Assembly: GCF_901933205.1 (NCBI RefSeq) | Contig: NC_044573.1 | Location: forward strand, 27,525,493-27,589,492 | Direction of reading: 5' to 3' | Source of the DNA: Camarhynchus parvulus | Taxonomy: Eukaryota > Chordata > Aves > Passeriformes > Thraupidae | DNA: 64,000 nucleotides | In this document: one piece after another, positions 12,831 to 27,388 of the stretch | How the letters are laid out: each line of letters starts with the position of its first letter | Position numbering within the stretch: the stretch's first letter is position 1 | Position numbers and translations under genes: made by a program | Notes under the pieces: model-generated | Database searches by the model: none | What the model saw: the letters and a program-made list of their open reading frames with translations, nothing else | What the model was told of the DNA's origin: nothing

Positions 12831-15395
12831 ATAATAAAACACACTAGGTGAAAGCAGGCTAAGGAATGTGGAGTGGCAAATGAGACTGAGAAATCTGCTT
12901 CACTCTAGGGAGATATTTAATCACTCCAGGAAATTCTTCTGTCTTCCAGGAAACCCACCAGGTCTAATCAAGGAGTGTTGATTCTTTAAATAGGAACTTT
13001 AGCGAAAACAAAGGCAGTTACCTTGAGTGCACTGCTCATCAAAGCTTTTCCCAAGGTAACACAGCAGCAAGCACTCTGGGCAAAGCACGGTTGAGCTCAG
13101 TGCTGTTCCCATTTTAAAAATTACATGGAAATTGTAGGCTGGGAACAACTTGGTAAAATCTGAAAAGCAAGCTTCTAGGACAACATACTGGGTTTTCTTC
13201 ATTAAACAAAATAAATCAAATATCAACTGAGCATTAAAACTATCAGCAAGACCTCCAAGCATACCACTGGGCATCAATAGCTGAACACAAAAACAACGGA
13301 TGTTACACAAACAGTGTGGCATCCCAGGGGTTCTTTTCATTGTCATTGTTCAGGGTCTTCTTGTTCAACATTTATATATTAATCTGTTTTGTCTATACCC
13401 CTTTCTTTTGTTATGGTCGTGGTAATTTACTGCTACTTTCACAATATGATTGTTAAGAGTTAGGTAAAGAATGCTGTTAGGAAAAGCATAAGAAAATACA
13501 AATGGGCAGGAGGAAAGAGTAACATTCTTGTCCATGAAAATACATGCTAGATTCAAAACCTTCAAGATTAATGAAATTTGAGACAATAAAAATTAATTAA
13601 TTTTGACAGCAGAAAAAGTTGTGGTGACACAGCACAACAATACTGTTTGCTTAGGTCTGAAAAACAATCTCAGAAAACAAGGCAGATTTCTTCAATGGTT
13701 AAAAACATGTTTTGGCAAGTTTGAGACTCAAATCTGAAATACATAATCCAGGCGTGGCACAGTATAAAAATAATATGCGCTACAGTATAAAATTAATATT
13801 TTTAATTCATGTCAAGCAATCTAAAATGCTTTCAACACATTCATTTTCACATACAAGAGATAGAAAACATATTTGCAAACAAGGATCATTCTATCATATT
13901 GACTGAATCGAAGTCTTCACTTTTTAAGTATGTTTTGATGACACTACAGTAGAGAATATCTGATATTTTTAGAAGAGACTGATATGAAAGGTGCTGACGA
14001 TATGAAATTTCAATTCATTCAATGACACTTCAGTATGAGCACATCTGCTTTCCCTACTCCAATATCAGGTATCACATTCAGGTTAAAATAAAATTTAAAA
14101 CCAGCATTTACAGAATTTGGAATACATCTGGTAATAAATTATTTTTTTTTAATAAAAGAAACACAGAAAAGGAATAAATATTAGAAATTGAGATTGCTGG
14201 GTAGTAATCTTACACTTAGCTTTTCCATGCATTCATAAAAAAGTAGCTTTCCTTCCTAGAAAATTTAGGACGCCAGTTTATCAAACACTACACAGGAGTG
14301 CTGCTTAATTTTTGCTTCATTTCCTTCTAACCTAACTTCTAAGCAGACCACATAAATCATTAAGTTATTATAAAACACTACAGTTTTGCCTTTAATTAAA
14401 TTACCCTGAGAGACACCCCGTGCCCCGTTACTCTGACGAAGTTTTGTAGGCAAGGAAGAGATTCCAATACCACCACGTCTTTCCTAGAACCTCAAGAAAG
14501 GCACCTTGATGTTGACAGGAGCACCTGCCTCTGCCATCACCAGCTGATAATGAGGTGAACAAAGTGTTCAGGGACTGCAAAGCTTAGTTTAGCTATTCTG
14601 AAACAGCAAGCAGTTGTTGCACACACACAAACCAAGCAAATGATGCCATGTCTTGACAAACAGCTACTTCTTCAACCTGTAGTTATGACACTTTTTTCAA
14701 TGTAAGCCCTGTTTTAAACTTGTTTTCCTGACAAAGATTTTGGGATACATAAAACCTGGAATTCAAATCCTTCATTAGAATTTCACCAAGACTCAAAACT
14801 CTCCAGCCATCTCTTCCCTCGACTGGACTGCAACTTATTTAGAAAGCAATATTTGCATTCCTTTCCCCCATTTTACTGATTTCTCATCTCTTTAAAAATA
14901 GCAATGTCACTGCAGAGGCCAAAGAACAGTCATCTTGTGTCCAGTGGAAAACAAAGTCTCCTAATAAATACCCAAGTACTTAACTACACAACAAAGAAAT
15001 CATTAATACTAATCTAAATAAAATAATTTTTTTGCTAAGCCAACCTTCTAATTGCAAGTATGGCTGTTCTATACATGCATATTTATATGTGTAGATTGAC
15101 AAAACAAGCATAACATTAGTATACTAGGGCTCATGGATGAAAGATTCAGAGGTAACAATTATATTTGGGAAGAACATAATATATTTGTGCAAGCAAGGAT
15201 TCTAGGTACAGAGATGACTCTTAGAACTACAGCATGACACTAACAAGAGTATTGTTTTAAAGACAATGAAATAGTTCATTGATACAATTAATAGATCTCA
15301 CCAACAAAAAGGAGAGCAAAAGTTAAAATACTGTGAAAGAGACATCAAGCATAAGTGTTTCTGTAACTGTGTTGTGGTTGCAAGTCAGCAAAACA

Positions 15396-15408
15396 TTTTT
15401 TTTTTTTT
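15396..15408. repeat. Poly(T) run, T13
   Basis: An uninterrupted run of 13 T. No element body was recognised on either side. Confidence 0.95.
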
Positions 15409-15830
15409 AAATCAATCCAACTTTTTAATAAAAGCTTTTTCCCCTGCTCTCCACATATTCTTCCATGTTCCTGGTTCAGTGAACATCTCTGCAAAATCAG
15501 AAATACTATAGATTACATGGGTCACAACAAGAACACCAGAGTAAAGCCATATCCTGAGCCATGTCTTCAGTGAACCAGGAAGTACCAGCATGATTTCACA
15601 GATGAAAAAGTGAATAATCAGAGTGTAAGGTAAAAAACAAGCAAAGTTAAACTTGTTCAGTGGTCTTTCACCACTGCAGCTTAGCACTGCTGACCTGATT
15701 TAAAAATACAAAACATTTTATTTTAAAAGGAAGCGTCAATATTAAAACTATTAACTGCCATGAGTTGTTTTGTCAATTGCTATTTCCTGAAAATAACAGG
15801 AATGTCACCTATTAAAGTTCACAGGACCTT

Positions 15831-15992
15831 TGATTCACAAACTGCTGTTCTGCATTCCCATCTCAAGGATATATTTATATTTCTTTTCCAGAGAATTTTA
15901 TTATCCCCTAGTTTCACAAGCTGTTATTACGCATTCCCATTTCAAGAGTATAATATTTTTATTTCTTTTCCAAAGAATTCTATTATCCCCTT
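15831..15992. repeat. Two-copy ~80-bp tandem duplication
   Basis: Two diverged head-to-tail copies, one from about 15831 and the next from about 15911. Each carries TTCACAARCTG, GCATTCCCAT, TCAAG, a TA-rich block, TTTCTTTTCCARAGAATT and TATTATCCCC. Differences are scattered substitutions and small indels, so the duplication is not recent. A third, short partial start (TTGTCTCATTATTCC) may follow. No ORF is shared. It belongs to no repeat family I know. Confidence 0.8.
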
Positions 15993-18259
15993 GTCTCATT
16001 ATTCCATTTATATCAAATGGATCTTAAGAACAGGAGCGCGTGCCTGTGTGGGGCATTCTCTGCTTTGGACAAAGAACATGGAAGTCAGAGCATCCTGCCC
16101 CCTTGAACCCTATTTACAAACATTCAGCTTTCCAACAAACAACATATTGGTCTGCACACAAGTGTAAATGTACACAGATGTCACAAAGAGTAGTAACTCT
16201 AATAAAAATAAAATCCTTGCCACAAGAAGAGAAACACAGCTTTTCTCTTGTATTTCTGTGAAGGTGGACTCTGACAGAGATGAGAAGCGGGACACTGAAT
16301 GAGGGATAAAAGCTGTATTTGAAAAAAATGGTTGTGACATTGGTATTTCAGAGTTCACATCTGTACTGCTATGTAAATCAGGCACATAATGTGAGAAAAA
16401 TTCACAGGGGTAGTAGTCTCCTTCTATATATAATAAAAAAGTAACACTTGGTGATATGCTGTGTCCAGAGAGGCCTTTGGAACTCCCAGTGTGAGACAGT
16501 AACTCCTGTACTTGGGCACACATCTCAGGTGAAGGCTTAATTATCAGGTGTTGTTTACCTTGCCCAAGACAGAGCCTGAAACACGGGGTGTCCAGCTCAA
16601 ATGTGGTCCCACTAAATTAAAGAGGTAGTTGCTAGCAAAATATATCATGTATTTCCAGATGGAAGACTGACTCCATCACTGACATTTCCCTGATTACTGA
16701 CTCAGAAAAGATCACCACATCTTTTGTCTGTTCCATCAGTGCATCCATCACCAAGTTAGGATGAAGAATTTGGAGAAGTATAGTTAAACTCTTTTATGGT
16801 GTCTGGAGCTGTATTTCAATAAAAAATATTAAGAGTTCAAAGGCTACTAATATTGATATCACCCTTGAATTTTTAAAGTCTTTCCTGACACTTTCTCTCA
16901 TATCACCTGTTCCAAAGTTCAGAGGATCATTTTCTTTAAACGCAACTTTTAATGCTGTCATAAGGCTCAAAGTCACCTTCATAAGCTCAACTGTTTCAGC
17001 ACAGCACCCCAGCATGCACAAATTAACAGAGAGGAATATCCTCTGTTCTAGGTCTGATATAAAGCTTTCTGACCATAAAACTGAGTAGTACATTTTTTGT
17101 CAGGGAGGGAGATCTGATTACATACAAGCAAAAGTTGGATCACAACAAGAAAGTTCCAACTGGAAGCTTCTTACACTGTCATATAGGAGAGAGCGCATTT
17201 GATTGGTTTACTTTTAAATTTTCTTTTTCTTTGAAGCAGTAAATTAAATACTACATTATTTCCAGAAGTTTTATGAAATAATGCAAATTTGATGTTCAAG
17301 CCTCACAACTGATGGGATTTGCTGGATGATTACTGATTTGGCTCCACCTTGCAGTTATGAACAGTCATAGAGCTCATGGGGACACACAGACAATGGTAAT
17401 TCCTCTACTTCCCCCTTCTTCATGAACCTCAGCTTTCCTACAGGGAACAATTTCAAAACAATACAGTCCTTTAGTTGTCTTGCATGTACACCTCTAGTGG
17501 GGCTCACTACGATACTTTTTTGCAGACAATATTAAACATTTTTTTAAAAGCTTAGGAGAAGTGCAGAATTGGATGTTCTTTTAAAATAGCATGTGAAAAT
17601 CAAAGTAAATGCCAGCTAAAAACCAGAGAAGCCAATACTTAAGATGTCATTGTAAAATAGAACAGATTAAACATAAGATGTAAATAATAATATTTAAATT
17701 CCTATGTATATTACCAAACTCTAAGTCTGAAACCATTGAGCCTTTTCTACTAAGAAGCCACTTAGAAAACAGTTATGTCTTATCAGTGACAAAATTGCAG
17801 TCAACACCATTTTAAGGATCAAGGGAGAAGGAAGATTCAAGTCACATGCATTCTGGAAACTCTCTGAAATTGCCAAATTCAGCTCAATTTTTCTAATTAA
17901 TCTTCCCACTCAGCAACCTGATTTTTGCAAATCTATGTAAAATTCTACCATCTTGATATCTGACATGCAAGATTCCTCATTTTTTTTCCTTACAGCAGTG
18001 AGGTCTCATGAAGTGTCTCATCTTTTATTTCTAGGGTTCAGACACAATGCTAGAAGCTTATCCTTTCTTGTTATTTTCTAAATATTAAGAACAGATGAGA
18101 TGTTGGCCCACCATTTCCACTTTGTATGCAGCACCTTCTAACAGGCACAGAAGAAAACCATCTACATACACATTCTGCCCCAACCCTCACAACTACCCAA
18201 TACATCAATTTTCACATCCTTGGGAATAAGAAAATATACTATGGAATATAGGAATCTAC

Positions 18260-18288
18260 TTGAAGCTAGATATCACCTCTAGCTTCAA
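18260..18288. repeat. Perfect 11-bp inverted repeat (hairpin)
   Basis: TTGAAGCTAGA, a 7-base loop TATCACC, then TCTAGCTTCAA. The stem is perfect but does not extend further, so it is too short for a miRNA precursor. It could be a small MITE terminus relic or chance. Confidence 0.8.
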
Positions 18289-21200
18289 ATAAACATGTTG
18301 AGAAACACTGCTTTAACTATAAATATAGTGTAAATTTTAGCCATCAGAGAAAAATCTACAAGTCTGCTCTAATTAAGACTGAATACACTAAACAAAACCA
18401 CTAACTGTTTGCAGCATGTTCGTTTTAAGGTCTACAAGTCAGAGTCTCCTGTTAGAGTCATAACTGGAATAGCATACAGTCAAACAACAGCACACAGGGA
18501 ATCCAGTTGTAGATACAGACATATACATAGACTCACTTCAACATCACACAGAATGAGTTCTAATGTCTTGTAAATTTAGGGATCAAGACTTAGAACTGTG
18601 AATGTAGTAATAGAAATACACTGTGTATTTCAACAAACAAAAATAATTAGGAGCTATCCATGGAGCATGTAAATATTTTTTCTGTCCTCACAATAAAAAG
18701 AATCGCTAGTCATCAATACTGAAATTCAACACCACCTCAGTTTTATTTTATAGCTATGCAAAGAATGGATCTTCTTTTATATTAACTTCCCACTCCTGCA
18801 GCCTAAGTAGCCATGAGATGAATCTGAAAATTCTGCTAGCGAAGCTATAGCCATATGTTTCTGTTGTGTGCAGTTCATTAGCAATATAACAACTCACGTT
18901 TAAGTGAAAATTTTAATAGACTTGACTTCTTCAAATAAATCAATTGCATTTTCATTTTTATTTGTAAAAGCAAGGACAAAAAAAATTCATTATTTACTTC
19001 AAAAACTGTCCTCAACTTATGGTTACATTCAATACTTACCTATGCTTTAAACACAATAAATGTCACTGTAATCCTAGCATCACTGAAAACAGTAAATCCA
19101 GGAAAGCAAATCAGCCTCTCCAGAAATACAAGCTCAACTCACACCATTAATTCTACAATCTAAATAAAGCTTCACAGAGCTACACTGGGAATAGACCCTC
19201 ATTTTTAGTTCTGCTGGGTACCCTCTTTCAAATGTGTATGTTTGCTACAATAAAGTTTATAGCATTCTGCTTCTATTGGTTTCAAACAATGCAAGAAGTA
19301 AAACTGACTGCAACCCATGGTAAAGTGTCCTACAGCTGAGTACGTTCAAAGACAGCATTTTGAGAGAAGATTTGACAATTTATTTCTGTTCACATTCCTT
19401 TGCACAATGCCATCATTGCAATGCTAAAACTCTTGAGACATAGCCATGGCATATACAGGTGCACCTACCCATATGTACATATACAGGTTCTTTTCATAGA
19501 AGTTATGCTCTAGTTACCAGATGGGCACTGCAATAATTAGCTCAAATGAAACAGAAGTGAAGATCCTTCCATTCTCTCACTCTTTTGCTGCTTCATTTGG
19601 GATTCACACTACAGTCTTGTCAAGTTCTGACCTTTCAGCCCAGACAGTTACTCACATCATGAACACAAACGTCCCCCTAACTATGAAGCTCAAGACCTCT
19701 CCCTCTCCATGCAGCATTGTTAACTGTTTGGTCTGCAACAAAAGCTACTCTGATTTATACTTGGCCCCACAGCAATCTCCAAGAAAGTTCTGTCTAGACC
19801 AAGCCTTCACTTCTTTTGATTGGTCCCCAGACTACTTGAGTAGTATGAAACAGAAATTGTTAATATTCTTTGGAAATAACTGTTGCCCTGGCTCCACACA
19901 GGCTTTTTAGCCCCTACAGTCTGTGACAGTCAAGATAAAAACTTCCACAGCCTTCACAGATTGCCAGCAGGTCTGCTTCTGAAAGTGCTTTGAATCTGGG
20001 CTTTAGCACTCTCCCAATGTTATCAATGGCAATATTTACACATACATGAAAAGAAACTTTCTATATTTTCCTTCTCCTCCCTAAAAAATTATGCCATTCC
20101 CTTTTGTCTTCCTCCATATTCAATTCCTCAATATCCTTAACTAACTGAAAGGCTTCTTAAAAGTTTTTGTTTGGTTTGGGTGCTGCTTTTTAAAATACAT
20201 TATTTTATTTCCACGGCATACAGAAACAGATGCTACAACCCCTTGAGCTCCTTCAGCCTGAAATACGAACTGGCTACTTAACCACATCCATCTTGGTTTT
20301 CCCTCAGACCAACTGCACTTACTTGACTCTAGCTTGTCTTAAGGCTGTGTCCAAACAGATGTGCTTATGACAAGTGGTTATTTGTTTGCATTTAATAAAT
20401 ATAGAAAATATATCCTTTTCCACTAGGATTAGTAAACACCTACAGATTTCTATCTCTTTTCTTCCTCCAAAACTTTTATTTTCTTCATTCTGAGAGGAGC
20501 TTAAACCCCACTGCATTAATCAAGCATAGAGTGTTCCCACATTAAGAAATACTCTCTGCAGGTATTTTTGTATCTATGAAATTGAAGATGCTTTACATTA
20601 AAACTTTAATCTTCACAAGATTACTATAATTATTAGTTGCACTATAATAACTGGTTTTGTGGCAACCACATGTTTGATGCTCTATTGTTAAAAGAAGAGC
20701 AGTCCCTTTCATAAGACTTTACTATCTGGAAGGCAGATGTATAAAGATACCAGGAAAGTCCAGAGACAAAATTAAACAACCCAGGTTTTTTCCTAATGTT
20801 TGTTTGCTTTGTATTGTAATTGACTCATTTTTTATAGCTCTCACAACAAATTACCTTAGAACAAGAAAAGGAACTAACTGAAGGGCATTCTTTGCTGTAG
20901 CCAGTTTCACTGTGGAACACACTGAAACATGAGGTACAGTTATTCAAAAAATGGGGAGAAGATAACAGACACACTCTGTCACTGATGCCACATTTCCTCA
21001 GGAAACTGAGCCAAAACTACAGCTAAATGAATATCTTGGTTTATCTGAAATATGGCAGGGAAACCCTTGACATAAAAACGTATAAAGAATGCCTTCATGG
21101 AAATGTGTTCAAAGGATATCAGCAGTTCTTCATTCCTTCTAGAGTTTATAATTTCCTATTGAAAAGCCATTCTTGAAAAGGAGAAATGGAAATTGCTGTT

Positions 21201-23391
21201 GTTGTACGGGTAGATAGATGTAAGAGATGACTGTGATGAGTATTTGCAGCAAGTCCATTATATGCTGTATTTAAGGTTCAATAAACCTGGAAAGTGGAGG
21301 CTCAAGATTGATGGTGAAAGGACAATTGTTTATAAAGCTCCTCAGAAAAAGTAATCCATTCATTTTCTCAGAAAACAGTTTAAGACAAAATGTTGATTGC
21401 CTTGATTAATAGGGAGGTGAAAAAACAGAACAGGGGCTAAGTATGAGCTATAAAAGTTCAAAAAAAGTTCTATTAAAACTCCTTATGTGAGGAATATAAT
21501 AATTTAGATTACTCTTGATTTAAATTAACTTTGAAAACAGAAAAACTGGATGTCTATTAGGTGAAATAAAAATGTAGAGGGTGCATACACACTTCTGATG
21601 CTCTTTAGTCTATAATGTATTCCTTGAACAAAGCAGATGAGGTCTTATCTTACTGCTTCTCAAAGAAAACTAAGATAACACTATTGAAAACTTTATTTCC
21701 TACCTACTTACATTGGTGAAGAAACACTCACTACCAGACTGTAGCAAAGGTGCTACACCTTATATAGTATCTCAGAGTCAACAACTGTCTCCTTGTGTCA
21801 GTTCAAATAAAAAACTTTGGCCCACTGTTCATTAACACGATTAATATAATTCAAAGTGTTTCTAATCTGAGAAACACTGTTTCACTATGCTTACATGAAG
21901 AGACTTTTCTCTAAAGCCCCATACTTTGTGACCTGGTAACTTAATTATATACAAACTGCTGGTGGACTAATTGCCAAAAACATAGAAACATGTGTTTCCT
22001 TTGAAGATGAGAGATACTGAATCAGACTAGATTTTGAAATAGGCAAAATAAGAGGCACTATTCTGCCGAGTCTTCATGATACAAAAGTTCATTTCTAGTT
22101 AGAGTCTATGATTTTTCCACCAATTCATATGAAATATGAGGTGATGCCACTCTTCTTCTATCATATTTTCAATGGGAAAATGTATTATCCAGAACAAAGA
22201 ATGGAACCACAATTTAACTGTCATGACATTGTAGACAAGTCACAATGCACTGACTCCTCAAAAATTCTTCAACATTTCAATATATCAACTATTTTTCACA
22301 TATTCTGTGATGCTTGTGTTCAACTATGTCAGTTAAAAAAAGGCTTATTCTTAGCAGAATATGAACATTCCCAGTGACTTAAACACTGTTCTTTAATCTA
22401 ACATAGTGAAATTATTCTTAATGCCAAGTCCAATAGGAGATCCTTCTTCTTGGCTGCAATTCTGCAGGGACCTTAGGTAATGCAATCAAAATCTTGAGCA
22501 TTATACAAGTACTGGCACAAACCTAGCTGCAGTAACCAGAGCAACCTCAAGCAATGTTGTAGTTACCTGGTGTCTGCTCAATAGACGATCTTTTTTTGAG
22601 CCTCAGGCAGTTGGTGAATATATATCTTTGCATTAATTCCCAGTTAAAGCTAATTTTAATTAAATAAACTTAGGACATTCTAGTCCTCACCACAAATGAT
22701 GTGCAGTATTATTCTAACAAAGAAGTTTAGTAGATATTTGCCAACTTTGAGAAAATCCTCTTTAGTGGATATTGCAAATGAAGTAAATACTGATCTTCAA
22801 TTTTACTTGTATTATAAATTATGTCAGTGTATGTATTTTGAATTGGTGAAAAACTTCTGTCTGTGTTCATATTTTATCAAGGCCTAGCTTTATTCTTCTA
22901 TTTACACAAGGGAAGTTAAGTATCTTCCACATTTCAGCACCTGAAAAAGTAATGAAATGTGGTCTGAGGGTACCCAGCTCTGATACTGAGTCACCTTCAT
23001 TAATTATAAAAGCTCAAAAAGAAAGGTAACAAACTTCTGACACTACTACCAACAGTAAGTTAGGCATGCTAAGACTGATCTGCTTTGGGACCTACAGCGT
23101 TGTTCTGTCTGAAAGACAGCACTGAGTCTATAATCAGAAAATAAACAGGTCTTAGGTAACATACATCTTCTACAGGCACATAGAAATTCCAAGGACTTTG
23201 CAAAGAATACTCCAGGTATGATTAAAATACCTTCCAATACTGCTTCTCAAAGTCAACACACCTTATTTATTATGCTTTTCACTTGATTAAATAAACAAAC
23301 CTTATTAATTAAATAAAATCCATATAAGGAGGGTTTTGTTCCCATTGACATACTGTGGGCCTAGCAGGCTCCATCACAGTCCAGAGCATGC

Positions 23392-23416
23392 AAAAAAAAA
23401 AAAAAAAAAAAAAAAA
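23392..23416. repeat. Poly(A) run, A25
   Basis: The longest homopolymer in the window, 25 A, preceded by GAGCATGC. It could be the tail of an old retrocopy, but the upstream sequence is unrecognised. Confidence 0.95.
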
Positions 23417-26400
23417 GAAAGCCACTCTCTTCAGAAGAGCATGAAATACTGCGGCACTAATCAATCAGACTTCTGGAGCTAGGGTTTGAGCTCTGTGTTG
23501 AGAAAACTTGGCTAATACAGAGATGACAATGCCAGGTTCTACATTCTTGTCTGAACTGATGCTGAAGCCATCAGCAATCCTGACTCTCGTAACAGCCACC
23601 TCAGCACTGGGAATAGCAATGGTTGTGAAATGAATAGTTGGTATCATAATAAAATCTCATAAATGAGTTTCTTTAATAACGTGCTGGATTTTTCATAGGG
23701 TAGCCAGAGGAGGCATGAGACCATTCCTGAACTCAATTTTGGTTTCATCAACCTGACACCGCAACAGCTTGAGCTGCCATTTATACCTAAAAATCTGAAT
23801 GCTCACATATCAATGTCAGCAGGAAGAGAATGACACCTAAGTCTCACCACTGAAAGCTTACTTCATGCTAAATTAATTTGATGCCATTGCTCACGTGGAT
23901 AGACTTGAATATAATTTCCACTGTCTTCTACTTCATTTTGACATATTGAACTGACACTAAATAATTTAAATAAAGCAGCACAAAAGCATTTGGAAGGTAC
24001 TTATCATTCAAAATATCTCTGTCTTGAATTTATACATACATGCACTTTAAGCTAACAGTAGCAATTGAAACTATTACTTAGAAAGGAGTAAAACAGTATT
24101 TAAAAGATAACCTATGACTAAAGCAAAAAAATGTTTAAAACAGTAATTAAAAACTATTTCAGCTTGTTTGAAATGAATAAAATTGCTCATTTCCTCTCTA
24201 CCTCCAACGCTGCTGTATCAAAGGACATTATCTGAAGAATTAAAAACATGTACTGAATGACAGCTCCTTAAATTGCATAAAGTTCAACCATGATAAACAA
24301 ATACTCAAATGGACAAAGGTTAGCACACAGAATAGCTTGTACTCACCTATTAATAAATACCATATTAAATTTAGGTTGACAGCCACAGCTAAATTAGCAG
24401 ATGAAGTAATTATTGTATTTGATACTCCATGGCTTAAAAATCACAACTACTGGAATCTATTTTTGGTCTGTCACTACCTTACTCTAGCAAAAGTTCATAG
24501 ACCACTTTCCCAATTTAAAAATGTGGAGATTAATACATCTTATCAGTGATGTTACAGGGCTTAAGTCAGTATTTCAAAACCTTTTGATTCTGACTGCAAA
24601 GTCCCCCATCAATGCTGCAGAAAGGAAATTTATTAATCTCAATGCCTTTAACTGCCACCAACTGCCTTGTGAACAAGGAAAAAAATTCAAGTTGCAGGAG
24701 CATTTCCAGTATCAGACAACTATCACTGGCAACATAAAATTCTTTTAATAGAAAAAGAATGAAAGAGTAATATTTCAGCCTGATGCTTTTATAGGAATAA
24801 TAAATCTCTAAAACCAGGATTCATAATATTGATGCAGAAATACTGAGACAAACTCAAAACTATTAATGGTGTAAAAGACACCACTTCAAATGCTTTTACC
24901 TGTCTGAACCAGTTTTGCTGCTTTGACACACCTACAATTCTTGTATATATTTATCCCTCAGAAACACAGAACAAGCACATAACACAAAGAGGCCTTTATA
25001 TATAATGCCATATAATTACCCTTTACATTTCAGATGGTTTGAAAATTTGTGTTTATGAATATAGTTCTGTGATCATGATCCTGTTGACTTCAATGAGGGC
25101 AGAGTCCACCTCATGGAATAAAAAACACAGTTGTCTCTTGACTGGTCTGAACTGCACCAATTGGGCCAATTAGACCAGCCTTTCTATAAAGGTATCCGAA
25201 ATATTTGCTTTTAAAAAATTGCACGCAACTAGTTTCATAACAGGAGACATAACACTTGTTGCCTTGATCATTTTCCAGCATCATAAACCTCTTTTTTTTC
25301 TAACACAAACACAGGGAAGTGAAACTACCAGCTAGTCCTTTCCCATAACATGAAATATAATGAAAATTTCTTTGAAAAACAGGGAAGAAAAGCCACCATG
25401 AGGTATACACCTGCTCTTCACTATAGCCAAAACTCTGGTTTAAAGCTAGAAATCAACTCTTTTTTATGCCAGTTGGAAATGTCAGTGATTTGCTTCTAAA
25501 TGCAAGTGACTTTTTCTCATTAGTGAATAATCAGTTATTCTGTGTAACTGTACTACTGTTTTCAGTATTTGTGTAAGAAAAACCAAGAATCTACATCTAG
25601 CAAAGACCCACCATCCTTCCAAAAAGTAATATGGCAATTTGCATTCCATACTGTGCAATTATCTATAAATATATTGTTTTGTAGGCTTTATTGATCAAAA
25701 TCTATGTTTTACACCTCGTATTTGCACCATATCTAACTTTCTATAAAACACACTGCAGGAAGAATACAGTAGAAAGAAGTAAAACACATTAAGCATAAGT
25801 TAATTTATTGAAAAGTTGTCTATCTGCTTTTCAGCATGTAAATGCCTCCAAACCACTGAATAGCTGTGCAACCAAAAATCTGTTGTAGAAAGAAATTTAA
25901 CACTGCAATAAGCATCAATTTGGAACTGTATGCCACTAATAAGTTTTAAATATTTGCCCCTTGTTTTATATAGAAAAACCAAGGAAATTGTGACTTGCCC
26001 TCTCAGCATCAAAAGGAATCTCTCTAAGAACCTCAGTAGAAACAAAAATATAAAAACTGTTCTTCCTGATCCTTCTTCATGTTGATAATCTCACAGCGAC
26101 ACAAGGAAAGAGAAGACACTGATGCTCACTTTGAGGCTTTAAATATATTTCATAATATATCAAAATATGTATACATGGTATACCAATCTGTGCATCCCCC
26201 ATGGACACACAGAGATGCAAAGAGCACATACTGTCCTCTTTTTGTGCTCAACAGTTGTGGTTACTTAAAGGTGAGTTTGAGAATTCTGGTATTACTGCTA
26301 GACTTGAAAGAAAATATATTGTTAAAAATGGAATACAAATTGAAAAATAGCACCTATTCACTTTTGAACTTATTCCATGATTTGACAGTCTTAAAATAAA

Positions 26401-27374
26401 ATGTATCATTTTCCCACCATAGACATCAACTCCCAGTAATTTGTCATCATTCTCAAAAGAAACATAAAACATATTGAAAAACAATAAATAAACATTTTGC
26501 TAACGAATATGTTTGTACACAACCAGGTCAGAACTGCACTGAAAAACTCTTATCTTCATATGCAAATTCCTGGAACACACATATAATCAAGTTCTTTTAC
26601 TTTTTCTTCATTTTACAGGCAAGCTTCTAAACAAATGCAATTGATAACAGTCTCTAACTATGGTGGGAAAAAAGATAAAACAAATCAGGCCTAGTATCCA
26701 GAAAAGGATTTACAGAAATAGAAGAAAAAATAAGTAGCTGTCTAAAAATTAACTTCTAATGTTTCTGATGGTATAAAACTTTGAGTTTTAAATCCAACAG
26801 TCATTTAAAGCTAAAACATTTATCAGCAACATTTATCAGACTACTTCTTCCCCTGCCAACAAAATTTTTTTTCCAGACACAGTATTCCTTCATGTGCTAT
26901 TTGGAGGGAAATACTTCTCTGCAATAAAAATTCCTTCTGTATTTTTTTTCACTCCCTTCCAACTTATACCAAACAAGAAAGCATAACAGACATCCTTTTA
27001 TGGTTAAAAAGATCCTGACCGAGGTTCTTAATGTTCTTGGACAAGCAATGCCCACATTACCACAACACTTCCTTGACTTAACACAGTTTGAAGATGAGGA
27101 TGATGTTTTACATGCTCCAGGCTGAACAGATTTGTTAGGAAGACATGTCCTGACAGATATGCTTAAGAGAATAAGGCCATTGATTAATCAAGAAAGGAGT
27201 CCATTAAAATAATGGAATTAATATATTTGTAGATGGTTACTCAACAGGACACTGTCAAGGTATTTTTGTCAATTTTTGAATATTCCCTTCTCAATCAGCA
27301 TTAATACATGCTTGGCTCCATATCTGCCTAGCTTTCAGTGTGTTAGAAGCTGGATTGCAAGTAACGGCTGCATT

Positions 27375-27388
27375 AAAAAAAAAAAAAA
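27375..27388. repeat. Poly(A) run, A14
   Basis: An uninterrupted run of 14 A in AT-rich intron sequence. Confidence 0.95.

Noticed and set aside
15760..16167. 135-codon plus-strand open frame
   Set aside because: It spans the 80-bp tandem duplication, which is not codon-periodic, and the product is low-complexity Phe/Ser/Ile-rich with no known motif.
16110..16523. 137-codon minus-strand open frame as an extra BABAM2 exon
   Set aside because: The product does not match any part of BABAM2, and exons C and D already join directly in frame.
19521..19910. 129-codon plus-strand open frame
   Set aside because: No family resemblance. Likely a chance frame in a locally C-rich stretch.
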